Assembly (NCBI GenBank): GCA_007922305.1
Contig: ML677365.1
Span: 16,846,281 to 16,910,280 of the forward strand
Source: Dermatemys mawii
Lineage: Eukaryota > Chordata > Testudines > Dermatemydidae
Reading direction: 5' to 3'
Length of the DNA stretch: 64,000 bases
Below, in pieces: positions 1 to 10,704 of this stretch. Position numbers and translations under genes: made by a program. The notes beneath the pieces were generated by a model that was not told the origin of the DNA, did not search any database, and saw nothing but the letters and a program-made list of their open reading frames with translations. Within the stretch, counting starts at the first letter, position 1, and every line of letters starts with the position of its first letter.

Positions 1-449
1 CCCCGCTGCTCCTTCTCTCATGACCACCCCCTCCCAGGATCGCCCACTCCATCCAACCTCCTCCACTCCCCGTCCCCTGACTGGCCCACCCCCTAACCAC
101 ACCCCGCCACAACAGGCATCCAGGACTCCCCCATCTATCCAACCCCATCCCCACCCCCACTCCTAACTCCTGATGGTGCCCTCCAGAACCTCCACCCCAT
201 CCAACCCCTCTTGCTCACTGCCCCTGACTGCCCCCTGAAACCTGCTGCCCTGTATCTATCCTCCCCACCCTCGGCCCCCTTACCATACTGCTCAGAGCAG
301 CAGGAACTTGCAGCTCCGCTGCCCAGAGCACACTGGCATCACGCTGTGGGGGACAGAGGACAACAGGGGAGGGGCCGGGAGCTCAAGGACCACGCAGGAT
401 GGTCCCACGGGCCGGATGTGGCCTGTGAGCCACAGTTTGCCCACCTCTG
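1..449 (+). mobile_element. hAT-type nonautonomous element, copy A (truncated by window edge)
   Basis: C-rich interior like the other copies of this family, ending in GGCCTGTGAGCCACAGTTTGC and CCACCTCTG, the right terminal inverted repeat shared with the copies at 25094 and 34124. The left end is outside the window, so no target duplication can be tested. Small open frames at 211-564 lie in this repeat and are not genes. Confidence 0.75.
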
Positions 450-1880
450 GGCTGGAGCCATGGCTTTTAGAGGAGCCCAGAGACTTAGCTGTGCCATCAG
501 TCCCAGAGGAGCCTAGAGACTCAATGGTACTGGGCTGAGAACCCAAAGGCTCGGAGATGGTCAACGTATAAGGAGATTTCAGTCTTTCTGGTGAAGGTTC
601 TTAATGAGGAGATCCAGAGTTCCTTTTCTTAGTGCCCCTTTCAGAGACCTAGAAAGGTTTTCCTTTAGAAGGTCTAAGGGAAAGTTGAGCTGAGGACGTA
701 GGAAACAGAGGAAAAAACATTTGAACCCTGGTGATCCTGGCATACTTCCCCACGAAGGGGATGGGGGAAGAGAATTAAAAGGACCAACAAATCCCCCAAA
801 ACAATGCTCTATAAAACACTAATCTAATCTAAACTCAAATGCTAACATACTAGCCCAGGCAAGTGCTTTTGACTGACAAAAGCGGATACACTGAATGCTC
901 CATCTCAGGCCAAGGTTGTTGAAAAAGAATAGAGGGCAATTCACTCACACAGCCCTATATAGCCATAGTGCAGTGCACAAGGATGTACAGAGTGCATGCA
1001 TGTGCTGACCAGCCCTGCCACTGAAAATCTCCAATTAAAGGTGCACGGCATGCATGCGCACCTGATGTGGAATATCCATACGGCCACTACTCCAAGAACA
1101 TTTCAGCACCTTGGACAGCAACAGTAACTCCGGCTCTATTGTAATCCAATGATCCCCTGGTTCTGTGTATGATCTCAGAACAGAGATAGCGTGCTAAAAT
1201 AAGTGGCGCAGAGGACAATGGTGCCCACCAAATGTGATCGTGCTATAGCACATGGTGACAAATGAGATGTCGATAACAAAGGTAGTTACATTCAGTGCCT
1301 AAGACAATATTGGAAGTCCAGTATTGTGTTCCTTCAGGCCTCCAGTGGTACCCATTTCAGGCCTTAAAGTACACTCTTCTGGGGTTGATCAGAGGAAGGG
1401 GATCTGTCCTTGTGGTTTTCAGAGGAGCATGCTGCCCTACCAGAATCCATAGTAGGACAGGTTTAGAAGTAGGAATTCAGGATCTAGCTGGTCTGGAGCT
1501 CACTGGGTATTTTCTGGAGTTGGTCTCCATTGGTCCAGGGAAGGGTCTTGTTCATCCAGCGCTGATGTGGTTGCATAGACCTGTCTAGTAGGAACTGAAG
1601 AGAAGCTTTCCTGACTTTAGTGTCCTTTCCGACGACTTGATAGAACATCTATGAAGGATGTAACTCCCCAAAGACAAAAGAGGCACCTTGTGTAACCACT
1701 GTTATGCAGCATGGCCACCTCACAGGAGGGGCAATACTTGAACCTGGGAGACTTGTGCTCCATCATAACCTAGTCCCAGTACCAGCAAAAAAAGTTTCCC
1801 TCACAAACCCCCCCAAAACAATAAAATTATAGAAATATCCTAAAACTACTAATCGGCAAAAAACCCTATTCCAACTATCC
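450..1880. other. Intronic sequence without recognised feature
   Basis: No repeat, exon or RNA gene recognised. An open frame at 1295-1588 (97 codons) shows no family resemblance. Confidence 0.5.
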
Positions 1881-1950
1881 ATACATACACACACACACAC
1901 TCGCTCCCTAGATATATTACACATACATACATACACACACACACACACAC
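1881..1950. repeat. CA/CATA microsatellite
   Basis: Two runs of CA and CATA repeats (about 1881-1900 and 1919-1950) separated by about 18 bases of other sequence. Confidence 0.95.
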
Positions 1951-2804
1951 CCCTACGCTAAGAAGAGTTATGAAGTGCATAGAGACATGGACAGTTCAAT
2001 CTGTATGTTCAGCCTGCAGTATGAAGGAACTGAGGGGTGGCCAGGCCAGCTTTGTTCTTTATACCCCGGGTAGTGAGCATAAGGATGCTCAGAGCACCTG
2101 CAGCCTCAACAGACAATGCTGGCCAAAATTCTCCAGTCTGGAGCACATGGGGCTCGTGCACACCTAGAGTGGAAATATATAGAGAGAGAACTACTAAAGA
2201 GAAATCCCTCCACAACCTTGCCCACTGGGAGAAGCCCTTAGGCAGTGGAATTTTTCGGCTGAGAGGGAGCATATGTACAACACTATCCACCCGTGTCAGC
2301 ATTGTTTGTGAAAGCATGCAGAGGTGCTTAGTGTCAGATGACTCTTCATATTTATTTATTTATTTTGGTTGGCTGGAGGCCACCTGAGGGTTTCCATGCC
2401 CAAAAGAGAGGGCTGAGCTGATGCCGCCCTAGACTTGGCCAGTTGCCAAGAGCCTATACGCAAAGAGGCCACTCTTTCAGCTAAAAGTCTCTCCCGGTTA
2501 AGAATCCAGAGTCTTTGTCCACAAGAGAAAACAGCCACATGTATCTTCTACAGTGATCCATGTTACATTTTGATTGGAGCAAAACAGAGGAACTGTCTCT
2601 CGTAGAAAAAACAGAGGCCAGGGTAGAAAGAAAGAAATGGTGGGTCCAGAGGCTTCCATATTTGGACATCAGGGTAAGGTGACCCATACTGGCAGCTTGG
2701 ACATTCAGCCCGGTACTTTCCCAATCTCTTAGGTATGACAGGAAAGCCATAGCCCCTTCTATTGCCCTTTCCCAGGTTGAAAAGGGAGGGATACGTACTT
2801 ATAG
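1951..2804. other. Intronic sequence without recognised feature
   Basis: No recognised feature apart from a short TTTA run near 2350. Overlapping open frames of 60-116 codons occur on both strands and show no family resemblance. Confidence 0.5.
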
Positions 2805-3444
2805 CAGAGGAGGGCAAACTATGGCCTGCGGGACAGATCCGGTCAGTCAGGGCTTTCAATCAGGCCCTCATGCAGTGGGGCTAAGGCAGGCTCCCTGCCT
2901 GCCCTGGCCGTGTGCCGCTCCCAGAAGTGGCCGGGACCACATTCCTGCAGCCCCTGAGTGGATGGGGGGCAGAGGGCTCTGTGCACTGGCCTTGCCTGCA
3001 GGCCCTGCCCCTGCAGCTCCCACTGGCTGGGAACGGGGAACCGTGGCCAATGGGAACTTCAGGGGTGGCACCTGCAGTCGAGGGCAGCACGTGGCGAAGC
3101 CACCTGCCCCACTCCACCCCCAGGTGCCCCTGAAGGACATGCTGGCCACTTCCGGGAGTGGCGCAGGGCCAGGCAGGGAGCCTGCCTTAGCCCCACTGCC
3201 ACCCCAGAGCTGCTCAAAGTCTGAGCCACTTCTGCACCCCACACCTCAACCCCCTGCCCTGAGCCCCCTCCTCCAACCCACACACTTCCTGCATCCCACA
3301 TCTCTTCCTGCACACTGCACCCCCTCCCACACTCCACACTCCCTCCCGCACCCCAGCTCCCTGCCCCAGACCTACATTCATGGCCTTGTATACAATTTCC
3401 CCACCCAGATGTGGCCCTCAGGCCAAAAAGTTTGCCCACCCCTG
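2805..3444 (-). mobile_element. hAT-type nonautonomous element, copy B
   Basis: Left end CAGAGGAGGGCAAACTATGG and right end AAGTTTGCCCACCCCTG are terminal inverted repeats. The 8-bp flanks are ACTTATAG and AGTTACAG (6 of 8 identical), a decayed target duplication typical of hAT. The interior is GC-rich and produces long spurious frames on both strands (for example 2821-3546). Orientation is opposite to the copy at 25094. Confidence 0.85.
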
Positions 3445-3451
3445 AGTTACA

Positions 3452-3720
3452 GCTTACCTAGGGCAGCTGCAGACCTGAAGCTGAAAGATTCTATCCTTTT
3501 TCTTTTTGATTCTCTAAGATTTCAGTTACTGCCCTTCCTCCCCTAAGGAAGATGGACGAGGGATTGTGGGGAGGAGGGTGTATATGCATGTCCAGAGGAA
3601 TCATAACGTCTGTGCTCTGGTCTTTCTGCACTGATCTGCTATGCTGAAACCTGTGAAGTCGAGCATGGGAACTATGCACTGAAGTTGTGCCCTGCTGCAC
3701 TCTGAGGGTGAAGAGAGGAA
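3452..3720 (+). repeat. Dispersed repeat related to segments near 33.4 kb and 35.3 kb
   Basis: CTTACCTAGGGCAGCTGCAG resembles 33365-33385. The block with CTTCCTCCCCTAAGGA and TTTCTGCACTGATCTGCTATG resembles 35325-35440. Class unknown. The shared pieces suggest a family with at least three members in this window. Confidence 0.5.
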
Positions 3721-3843
3721 ACAGCACCATCCTAAGAACTAGGCTCTGCAGGTGTTGTCAGGCAACGCACACAGCCATCTGACTGGTCTTCACTAAAGTT
3801 TTCTAAACATTACATACAGAGGATACTTTATTAGTTACAGGTA

Positions 3844-3871
3844 TGAGAGAGAGAGTGCACACACACACGCT
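3844..3871. repeat. GA/CA microsatellite
   Basis: Short GAGAGAGAG run followed by CACACACAC. Confidence 0.85.
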
Positions 3872-3924
3872 GTCACATTACAAAAATTATCTGGAATCAT
3901 ATAGATCATTGGTGCAAGTAAGGT

Positions 3925-4940
3925 CCTGTAGGGGCACCAAATCTTAGGTAAAGGGGGTTGTATAAGGTGTCTACGACCAGGTTATGGTCTACTGATTATG
4001 ATTATGTTATCTTGTTTGTAGCTAGAATTATAAAGATTGGCTGTATAGTGTCTGTATTTCAAACTTATGCTTGCTTTTGGGTGAAATCCCAGACAAAGTT
4101 ACTGTTAGCTCCGCCTGGCCTTCCTGATGGCCCATCAAGTTCCAATCAAGCTAACAACGAACTTTGTAGATGCCTGTCCACACCCGAGCTTCCCCAGGAA
4201 TGTGGCCGGGCTGCTCAGGTGCTGAATCTTGAAGAGTCATGTAACTAGACCACATGGCTCTGAAACTCCATTTTACAAGAAGGAGGCAGTCTCCACCCAC
4301 AAGAGGAAGTCTATATAAACCTGGGAGAAAGATCTCCATTTTGTCTTTAATCTCCAGTCTGGCTCCTACTTCTGGATGGGACTTTGCTACAAAGGGGCGG
4401 TCTGGCCAAAGGATTGATGATCCATTCCTCCTGGGAATGTATTCCAGAGACTCTGATTTGAACCTGTAGTTATTCTACAACTGATGCAAGCCATTACTGC
4501 ATGTATTTGATTTCCTTTAACCATTCCTAACCCTCACCTAGATCTTTTTCCTTGTATAGTAAACCTTTAGATTTTAGATTCTAAAGGATTGGCTACAGTG
4601 TGATTTATGGGTGAGATCTGATTTGTTTATTGACCTGGGTCTGGGGCCTGATTCTTTGGAATCGGGGAGAACCGTTTTCTTTATTTGGTGTATTGGTTTT
4701 CATAACCATTTGTCCCCAGGACAGGTGGCTGCTGGTGGTGATACTGGGAAACTGGAGTGTCTAAGGGAATTGCTTGTGTGACTTGTGGCTAGCCAGTGGG
4801 GCGAAACCAGAGTCTTATCTGTTCGGCTGGTTTGGTTTGCCTTTAGGGTAGAGAAACCCCAGCTTTGGGCTGTAATTGCCCCTTTTGGAAGCAATTTGTC
4901 CTGATCTGACACTCTCAGTGGGTCACACCAGGAACAGCAC
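3925..4940 (+). mobile_element. LTR-like interspersed repeat, class unresolved
   Basis: The block contains a TATA-like TCTATATAAACCTGGG (about 4309-4324), a TAGTAAACCTTTAGATTTTAG segment resembling a decayed polyadenylation region (about 4557), then a long segment including TGGGAAACTGGAGTGTCTAAG and AATTTGTCCTGATCTGACACT. It reads like a retroelement LTR plus leader as commonly seen in turtle introns. I could not find clean TG/CA ends or a target duplication, so boundaries are approximate. Confidence 0.4.
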
Positions 4941-5164
4941 CATCACACACATGTGGCTCGTTTTTGATTTACTGAGGATTTCAGTAAAACATGGACTCTA
5001 ATAAACTTTCCCCATATAATGAACCAGCACAGAGCAGCTGTCCTTGGGTCATATTTTCTAGTTTTAGTACTTACTTTCTTCTCTCTAATTTTTGGATTAC
5101 TTATCTTTAATCACATGCACTTATTAAAATATTTATAATATAAATATAATAAAAAAATTTATTA

Positions 5165-5315
5165 AAATGGTTTGCAGTATTGTTGAAGCCATGTTGGTCC
5201 CAGAATATTAGAGAGACATAGTGGGTGAGATAATATATTTTATTGGACCATCTTCTATTGGTGAAAGAGACAAACTTTGAACTTACAAGAGCTCTTCTGG
5301 TCACACAGTCTCTCT
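5165..5315 (+). mobile_element. Short repeat of Penelope/SINE-tail type, copy 1
   Basis: The sequence runs from GTTTGCAGTATTGTTGAAGCC through AATATATTTTATTGGACC and TATTGGTGAAAGAGACAAAC to AAGAGCTCTTCTGG. The same order of blocks occurs inverted at 48745-48870. The style (GTTGGTCCCAG ... AGAGCTCTTCT) matches a very common turtle and crocodile dispersed tail. Class assignment is tentative. Confidence 0.6.
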
Positions 5316-7300
5316 GTAATGCAAATGTAATTCATACAATATAGCATTCCTTGCCTACATCTGATTAGTGTCCAAAAGGGCTCAAAACAGACCTCTCACA
5401 CGTTATAAGGAAAATTATAACTAGTAGATTTTAGATGTTTAACTCTCTGATCTGCAGGACCAATCAAATACTTAGACATCTTCATTTTATTTATGCACCC
5501 AATTATTTCTACTTGCAAAAATGAGGCAGAAAAGGAGAGACCGTTTTTAATACTGTCATTAAAATAGTCACGCAGGTTGAAGCAAACGTTGTACATAATC
5601 AGATTTCCTAAAATATTTTTTTTTTAAAGTTGCCTGTCCTAGCAACCCGTGAGCATGAACACCAAAGAAAGAAACTGCAGAAATGTCAACGTTGACTGGC
5701 TACTGTAGTAGCAAATGTGCATTAAGTAAAGTTCTTCCTTTAGCTAAGTCTGGATCAGGTACAAAGGGTAAACATCCACTCACTGTATCTATGCTTAACT
5801 ACAGTGCTGTCAAGAACTATGAAAGCATATAACTAGAGTTGACAGTTTACCCTACAACTCACCAGGACAACAGAAAGACAAGGAAGAAAATCTGTGTTAA
5901 AAAAAGGAAAGCTGATTTTATTTGTACCTTGAAGTAGCAATGGATATTCGCCAGGAAATTTTACTGCCTAACATGGAATCAATGTATTTACTATATACTT
6001 CCCTCTCTGCAACACAAATGGTAATATAAGCTGCTCTCACATAACACCTGGGCCGAGGTTTGTGTGAGGGGATGTTTCTCTCCAGCCACGTAACCAGTAG
6101 ACCACGTATCCATGCATACTCTCTGGAAAGAGTTCAAGAGGCCCAGGTTTTCCATTAGCTTGCTTGCCAGCCATGATCAAGCATAGCCATATGCTATTGC
6201 AGTGCTTCAGGAAGAAAGGGAGAGCAGGCATTAAGTGGCTCAACCCCAAAAGCAAGGGCCATCTACAGTAACAGGTAAAATGTACCACAATGTAACGTTT
6301 AGGTTTTGTGTTAGTGTGAATCCAATACTTTCTTTTCTAAAGATCCTAGAAGCTTTGTATCAGGAAGGCCGTCTATCTAAACTGTAGCTTTGGAAACAGA
6401 ACAAGACTAGCAGACTCTTCAGCAGAAGAGGCACAATTCTTGGCCCGTGCTCAACAAGTACCAATTCTGATCCTAAAATAGCCAACAGACTGAAGACACA
6501 CTGTCGGATTTGTGGACCTTACTGCGCTGAAGAATATGAATGACATGTGTCCCCAAAACGGATTTCCATGGTACCCCACCAGATAAATTTCCCACTTAGA
6601 TAACCACTCTATGGCTGGCCTTTCAACCAGTCTCCAATTCATGTGATGGAATTTATATAGTTGACACTTAAATCTTAACTTGTAAAGAACTTGGGTGAAT
6701 GTCACTATGCAGAACACCGTAATCGAAATGCAAATATAAATATATTCATTGCATTTCTTCCATCCACTAAATTCATGTAATTATGCCAGAAAAAGCTATC
6801 AGATTTGTTTGGCAATATCTAGACTTCTATTAAAAAGATGTAAGTAGATTTATTAACAATATTTATCTGACTGTGTGTGTGTACAAGAAAAATAAGACTG
6901 GATTAAACTAGTATCCTGCTACAAACATTTAACAACAAAGATTAGGATATCCAATTAGGATTCAAATCTGCCGAAGGGGAAGAGAACTCCTGCCCAAATG
7001 TATACTTTCTAAACTCTAAAAAGCTCAGCACACTATAGACGAGATACAGGGAAATTCAGTAAAATGATATAGTTATTGGACAAACTGAGTAGTAAAAGCA
7101 TAAGAACATGAAGTTAATAGATAGGAGATAAATCTGGAGAGATGCTCAGCACAATGCATATATAGAGCCAAGTGCCCTGAATTCCCAACTAAAGCAATAG
7201 TTTCAAGGTGATGAACAGCTTTCAGGTTTAGACAGACATTCCTGTACTTACTGAAGAAGAAAAAAACATTACAATGTGATGAAAAAAATGTAAAGAGACA
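5316..7300. other. Intron 2 sequence next to exon 2, no recognised feature
   Basis: AT-rich with no recognised transposon ends. Small open frames (for example 6451-6717 minus, 88 codons) show no family resemblance. Being close to the exon and repeat-poor, it may hold conserved intronic sequence. Confidence 0.45.
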
Positions 7301-7308
7301 TGTCTTAC
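7301..7308 (-). other. SDC2: Splice donor of SDC2 exon 2
   Basis: On the minus strand the exon ends GGCTCAG and the intron opens GTAAGACA, close to the consensus donor. This places the junction after the first base of a Gly codon (phase 1). That agrees with the human protein, where Gly-Ala-Asp-Glu follows. Confidence 0.93.
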
Positions 7309-7420
7309 CTGAGCCGGACCCAGAAGAATAATCGTCGTCGTCAATTGGATAGACACCTGATGCTTCCTCAACAGAGCTGTTGTCGAGATATAGGTCTTTA
7401 TCAGAGGTCAACTCTGCTCT
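7309..7420 (-). CDS. SDC2: Syndecan-2 exon 2 (ectodomain, heparan sulfate attachment region), partial gene
   Basis: Syndecan-2 is a single-pass membrane heparan sulfate proteoglycan acting as a co-receptor for growth factors and matrix proteins. This 112-nt exon encodes 37 complete codons plus one base: it opens with RAELTSDKD, continues through [13 protein letters not shown] and an acidic IDDDDY stretch, and ends in SSGSGS with the next Gly split by the splice site. Compared from memory with human SDC2 it aligns without gaps to residues 21-58 with four substitutions (M30L, I37V, A52S, A54G). The first Ser-Gly (SGVYP) and the SGSG cluster are the known glycosaminoglycan sites. The exon starts in phase 0 after TTTTCCAG and ends in phase 1 before GTAAGACA, so skipping it would shift the frame. 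The signal-peptide exon should lie beyond 64000, and the rest of the ectodomain, the membrane segment and the cytoplasmic tail should lie left of position 1. The open frame seems to run further both ways (7073-7474), but those parts are intron. Confidence 0.96.
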
Positions 7421-7440
7421 CTGGAAAATAGATAAGAAGG
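7421..7440 (-). other. SDC2: Splice acceptor of SDC2 exon 2
   Basis: On the minus strand the last intron-1 bases read CCTTCTTATCTATTTTCCAG, a pyrimidine-rich tract followed by CAG. The exon opens directly at AGA GCA GAG (Arg-Ala-Glu), matching the conserved start of exon 2 in other syndecan-2 genes. Confidence 0.93.
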
Positions 7441-7540
7441 AACCATTAAAAAGGTAGCTATTTATAAAACGCAATGTTTACATGACTTTTATTCTTAATT
7501 CTAAAGCTGATGTTGGTACACCGATTGTATATACTCCCAG

Positions 7541-7735
7541 AATCATAGAAACTCAGGACTGGAAGAGACCTCAATAGGTCATCTAGTCCAGTCTTCTGTA
7601 CTCAAGGCAGAACTACATAATAACAAGACCATTCCTGATAGGTGTCTGTCTAACCTGTTCTTAAAAACTTCCAATGATGGAGATTCCACAACCTCCCTAG
7701 GTTAGAAAGGTTTCCAATTAGAAAGACAGGTTAAA
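7541..7735 (-). mobile_element. CR1 LINE 3' end
   Basis: On the plus strand it starts AATCATAGAAACTCAGGACTG, continues GAGACCTCAATAGGTCATCTAGTCCAG and then AACTTCCAATGATGGAGATTC. This is the reverse complement of the standard CR1 3' terminus, whose last bases are a TATGATTCT-type repeat. The fragment is 5'-truncated and transcribed from the minus strand, the same direction as SDC2. Confidence 0.85.
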
Positions 7736-8890
7736 GTCAGCAAGATGAATTGCACCTAAAAATATTGAGTAAGACAGAGTTCTTCATGGAGAATTATGAT
7801 ATTATGGTTAGACAAGAACTGTGCCTACAGAATTATGTTCAGACAAGAGGCTCTGATTCCTGAAGTACCATGTCTTTCTTAAATACCAGCTCTGTCAGAA
7901 TACCCATTGTCTCGGTTTTCTTGAAGTTTTCCATCAACTTTCATTATCTTTTCCAGTCCTATATCTACTGTCTCCTCACCAAACTGATCAGATGGTAAAA
8001 TGAAACAAAGTACCAGTAACTTTTTTTAGGCTGACTATAAACCCCAGATTGTGAAACATTTCCACCACTTTGTTCACAGCTGTTTGAGCTAGTAAAAGAG
8101 CATTTTTGATCATTTAAAAAAGTTGTTTACTGTTAATAGTACTAGCCCTTCTGTGAAGATGCCAAGACAGAAAGGAAGCAAAATGCTGATTGCCAATTAC
8201 AAACTGAAATTACACATCACTCTGAATCAGTGGAAAGTATTACGCACAAAGGCGTAATGCAAACCTAAGTCATGTAGTTTAATTCCAGAGACTGTTGCTC
8301 CAATTTGTGCGCTAACGTTTTCCCTTGGAGTTTATTTTAGGTGAAAAGATAATTATCTATCCATTTTAGTACAAAAGTACTTGATTGATCCCTCGAACTA
8401 CTGGGTAACAAAAAGCAGGCGCACTGTCGTGCTTTTCTCTTCTGCTGGAAGCCAAAAATCTTTTAATATTCTAGTACAAGTTTTTCCTGTTTTGGAAAAC
8501 TGTGAAGGATACATTTTGGATTTTGTATATTTATTTATTTTAAGGGGTTTTTTGGCAGATGATTCCCCTTCCAATCTACCAAGCACCCTTTTGGCACAGT
8601 TACCTACTTTGTTACAAATTGTTCTTCAATTTGAGCTAATATATCAAAATCTGTTTCCTAGAGGAAAGTGCAAAGACCACCCTGACACGGCACAAGGATC
8701 CTTTTAGAGCAGGAAGAATCAAAACCTTGGCCTCTGCCCCTACTCTTTCCTGGATGAAAATGCTCCTAAGATTTGAGAATGTGACCTAATCTAGCTCTTT
8801 GCAGTATTCTTTTTACTGAGGCGGGCTTAATTAGGTAAACTGTCTACATCAGGGAACATCTCCTCTGATGAATGTTCAGAGGCACTAGAG
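7736..8890. other. Intronic sequence without recognised feature
   Basis: No repeat or exon recognised. The frame at 8381-8707 (108 codons, plus) has no family resemblance and includes low-complexity TTTATTTATT. Confidence 0.45.
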
Positions 8891-9211
8891 CAGGGATTGG
8901 CAACCTTGGCATGCGCCCCCCCAGGGTAAGCATCCTTGGTGGGCCCGGACAATTTGTTTACCTGCCGCGTCCGCAGGTTCGGCAGATCGTGGCTCTCACT
9001 GGCTGCGGTTCACCGTTCCAGTCCAGTGGGGACTGCGGGAAGCTGCGCGGTGGCTTCCCACAACCCCCACTGGACAGGAGCGGCAAACTACAGCCAATGG
9101 GAGTCGCGATCGGCTGAACCTGCGGACATGGCAGGTAAACAAACTGGTCGGGCCCGCCAAGGGTGCTTATCTGGGGTGGGGTGGGGTGCATGCCAAGCTT
9201 GCTGATCTCTG
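8891..9211. mobile_element. Near-palindromic hAT MITE with 8-bp target duplication
   Basis: Flanked by perfect 8-bp repeats CACTAGAG (8883-8890 and 9212-9219). Termini are CAGGGATTGGCAACCTTGGC and, inverted, CAGAGATCAGCAAGCTTGGC. The two halves are near inverted copies of each other throughout. The CAG terminus plus an 8-bp duplication is the hAT signature. Confidence 0.92.
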
Positions 9212-9219
9212 CACTAGAG

Positions 9220-10704
9220 CTATCAGTCACTTCTCCTGGAGGATCTAGGCTAGAAGAGTGCTATCTTACTTTTCTTCCGGAAGGAGAGGAGTTGTACTGG
9301 ACTCGAACAAGAACCATGGTTTTCAACTTTTATTTATGGAATTTGCAAATTAATTTGTGCATAAATACAGTTTTTGGAAGACCTAGTCTCAGCAGCCCCT
9401 TTAATTAAATGGCATTTGCTTAAAGCTGCACCAGTCAAGTATAAAAGTTGGAAGAAACTGTATGTCCTACAACCACACATGTTCCTTTGCTGCAAGATGT
9501 CTCTGGGAAAGTCACCAGACTGCCATTATCCTAGATGATAAGGTGTGGGGGGAGTAAGGATCAGTTGAAGCTGCATCTCATATAAAGGAACGAGTCTCTG
9601 TCACAAGATAGACAAACATCCTGTTATTGATACGATTGCCAAAGAGGAACAGATTCATTTTCACATGCCTTTCTTTTTGATTTTTCAGCCACATCGTAGT
9701 ATGAAATACATTGTGCTGAGTGGTTTTTGTAACAAATGACAATTGTGTGAGTAGCAGAACAGAGAATGAGAAACAATGGAAGGTTCAGCTCCAAGGCATC
9801 TTGGAAAACATCAGCATGTCCTGTCTGTTCTGGCTCCTGCTAGAGACAGCTTGAGTGATAATCCTGCTGTCCACAGACAGAAGCCACCAGGCATAAAAGA
9901 CCATTCTTCAATCTTAGAGAAAAGTGGCGGCATATTTCAGGTAAAAATGCTGCCAATAACTATGACTAAAACTAAGCAGCAAATAATCCTGCTACAGAAA
10001 ATATAAACGGTATTATAAAAAAAAATCAGAAAGTAAAAATACAACAGCATCAAATTGAGAATACTTAAAGATTTACCTATACCTTTATTACATGGCAAAT
10101 GTTGCCATAGAAATCGGTTTCTTCTCAAAACAAACAGGTGAGAACCACAAACACAACTCTCAAGAGGACAGGCATTGGTTTGTATAAAATAAGAAACAAC
10201 TCAAACTTGTGCCCAGAACTTATAATGTTAGAAAAAGCTTGGGTAACTTATTTTTAATTTTTGTTCCCACCTTCATTTCCTGGTTCTGGCTGAAATCAGA
10301 AGCAAAAGTAGTTCAATTCTGCAAGAAAAGCTATTCTGCTGATGCTTCTAGCCTCACTGGAAGCAGGAAATACTGAAAGTCAATCATAAACGCTTATTCT
10401 CATGAGATTTTCTGCCCAATTTTGAAGACCCCATTCAATGTTATATAAAACATCCAAACTTTTGAATGCTTTGCCAATCAAATCTTCTAATTACTAAATG
10501 GCTTCCCCCACCTCCTGAAATGTTATTTTGTCTGCCAATATATTGAGGACTAGTACAGCTTGAAGCTAAAGCTTTATACCATCTGAATGCAGAGAAGATG
10601 GAAAAAAGCAAGATAGTAGTCAGCAGCAATTTTAACTTCATTACATTTTATTCCACTAGTGCTAGAAATGTCAATCTAAAGCACCTTATAAATACTCAGC
10701 ATTG
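9220..10704. other. Intronic sequence without recognised feature
   Basis: AT-rich and unique-looking. No exon or transposon end recognised. Confidence 0.45.

Larger units (their letters stand above)
1..7308 (-). other. SDC2: SDC2 intron 2 (partial, runs off the left edge)
   Basis: Sequence downstream of exon 2 in the gene's direction. No second SDC2 exon (Thr/Pro-rich ectodomain, membrane segment) was found here on the minus strand, so exon 3 must lie left of this window. The interval contains the repeats listed separately. Confidence 0.85.

Noticed and set aside
2821..3546. 241-codon plus-strand frame, the longest in the window
   Set aside because: It covers hAT copy B and its flank. Proline- and cysteine-rich low-complexity product with competing frames on the other strand.
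7073..7474. Treating the whole 133-codon minus frame as the coding region
   Set aside because: Only the part between the acceptor at 7421 and the donor at 7308 matches syndecan-2. Both ends are ordinary intron read in frame by chance.
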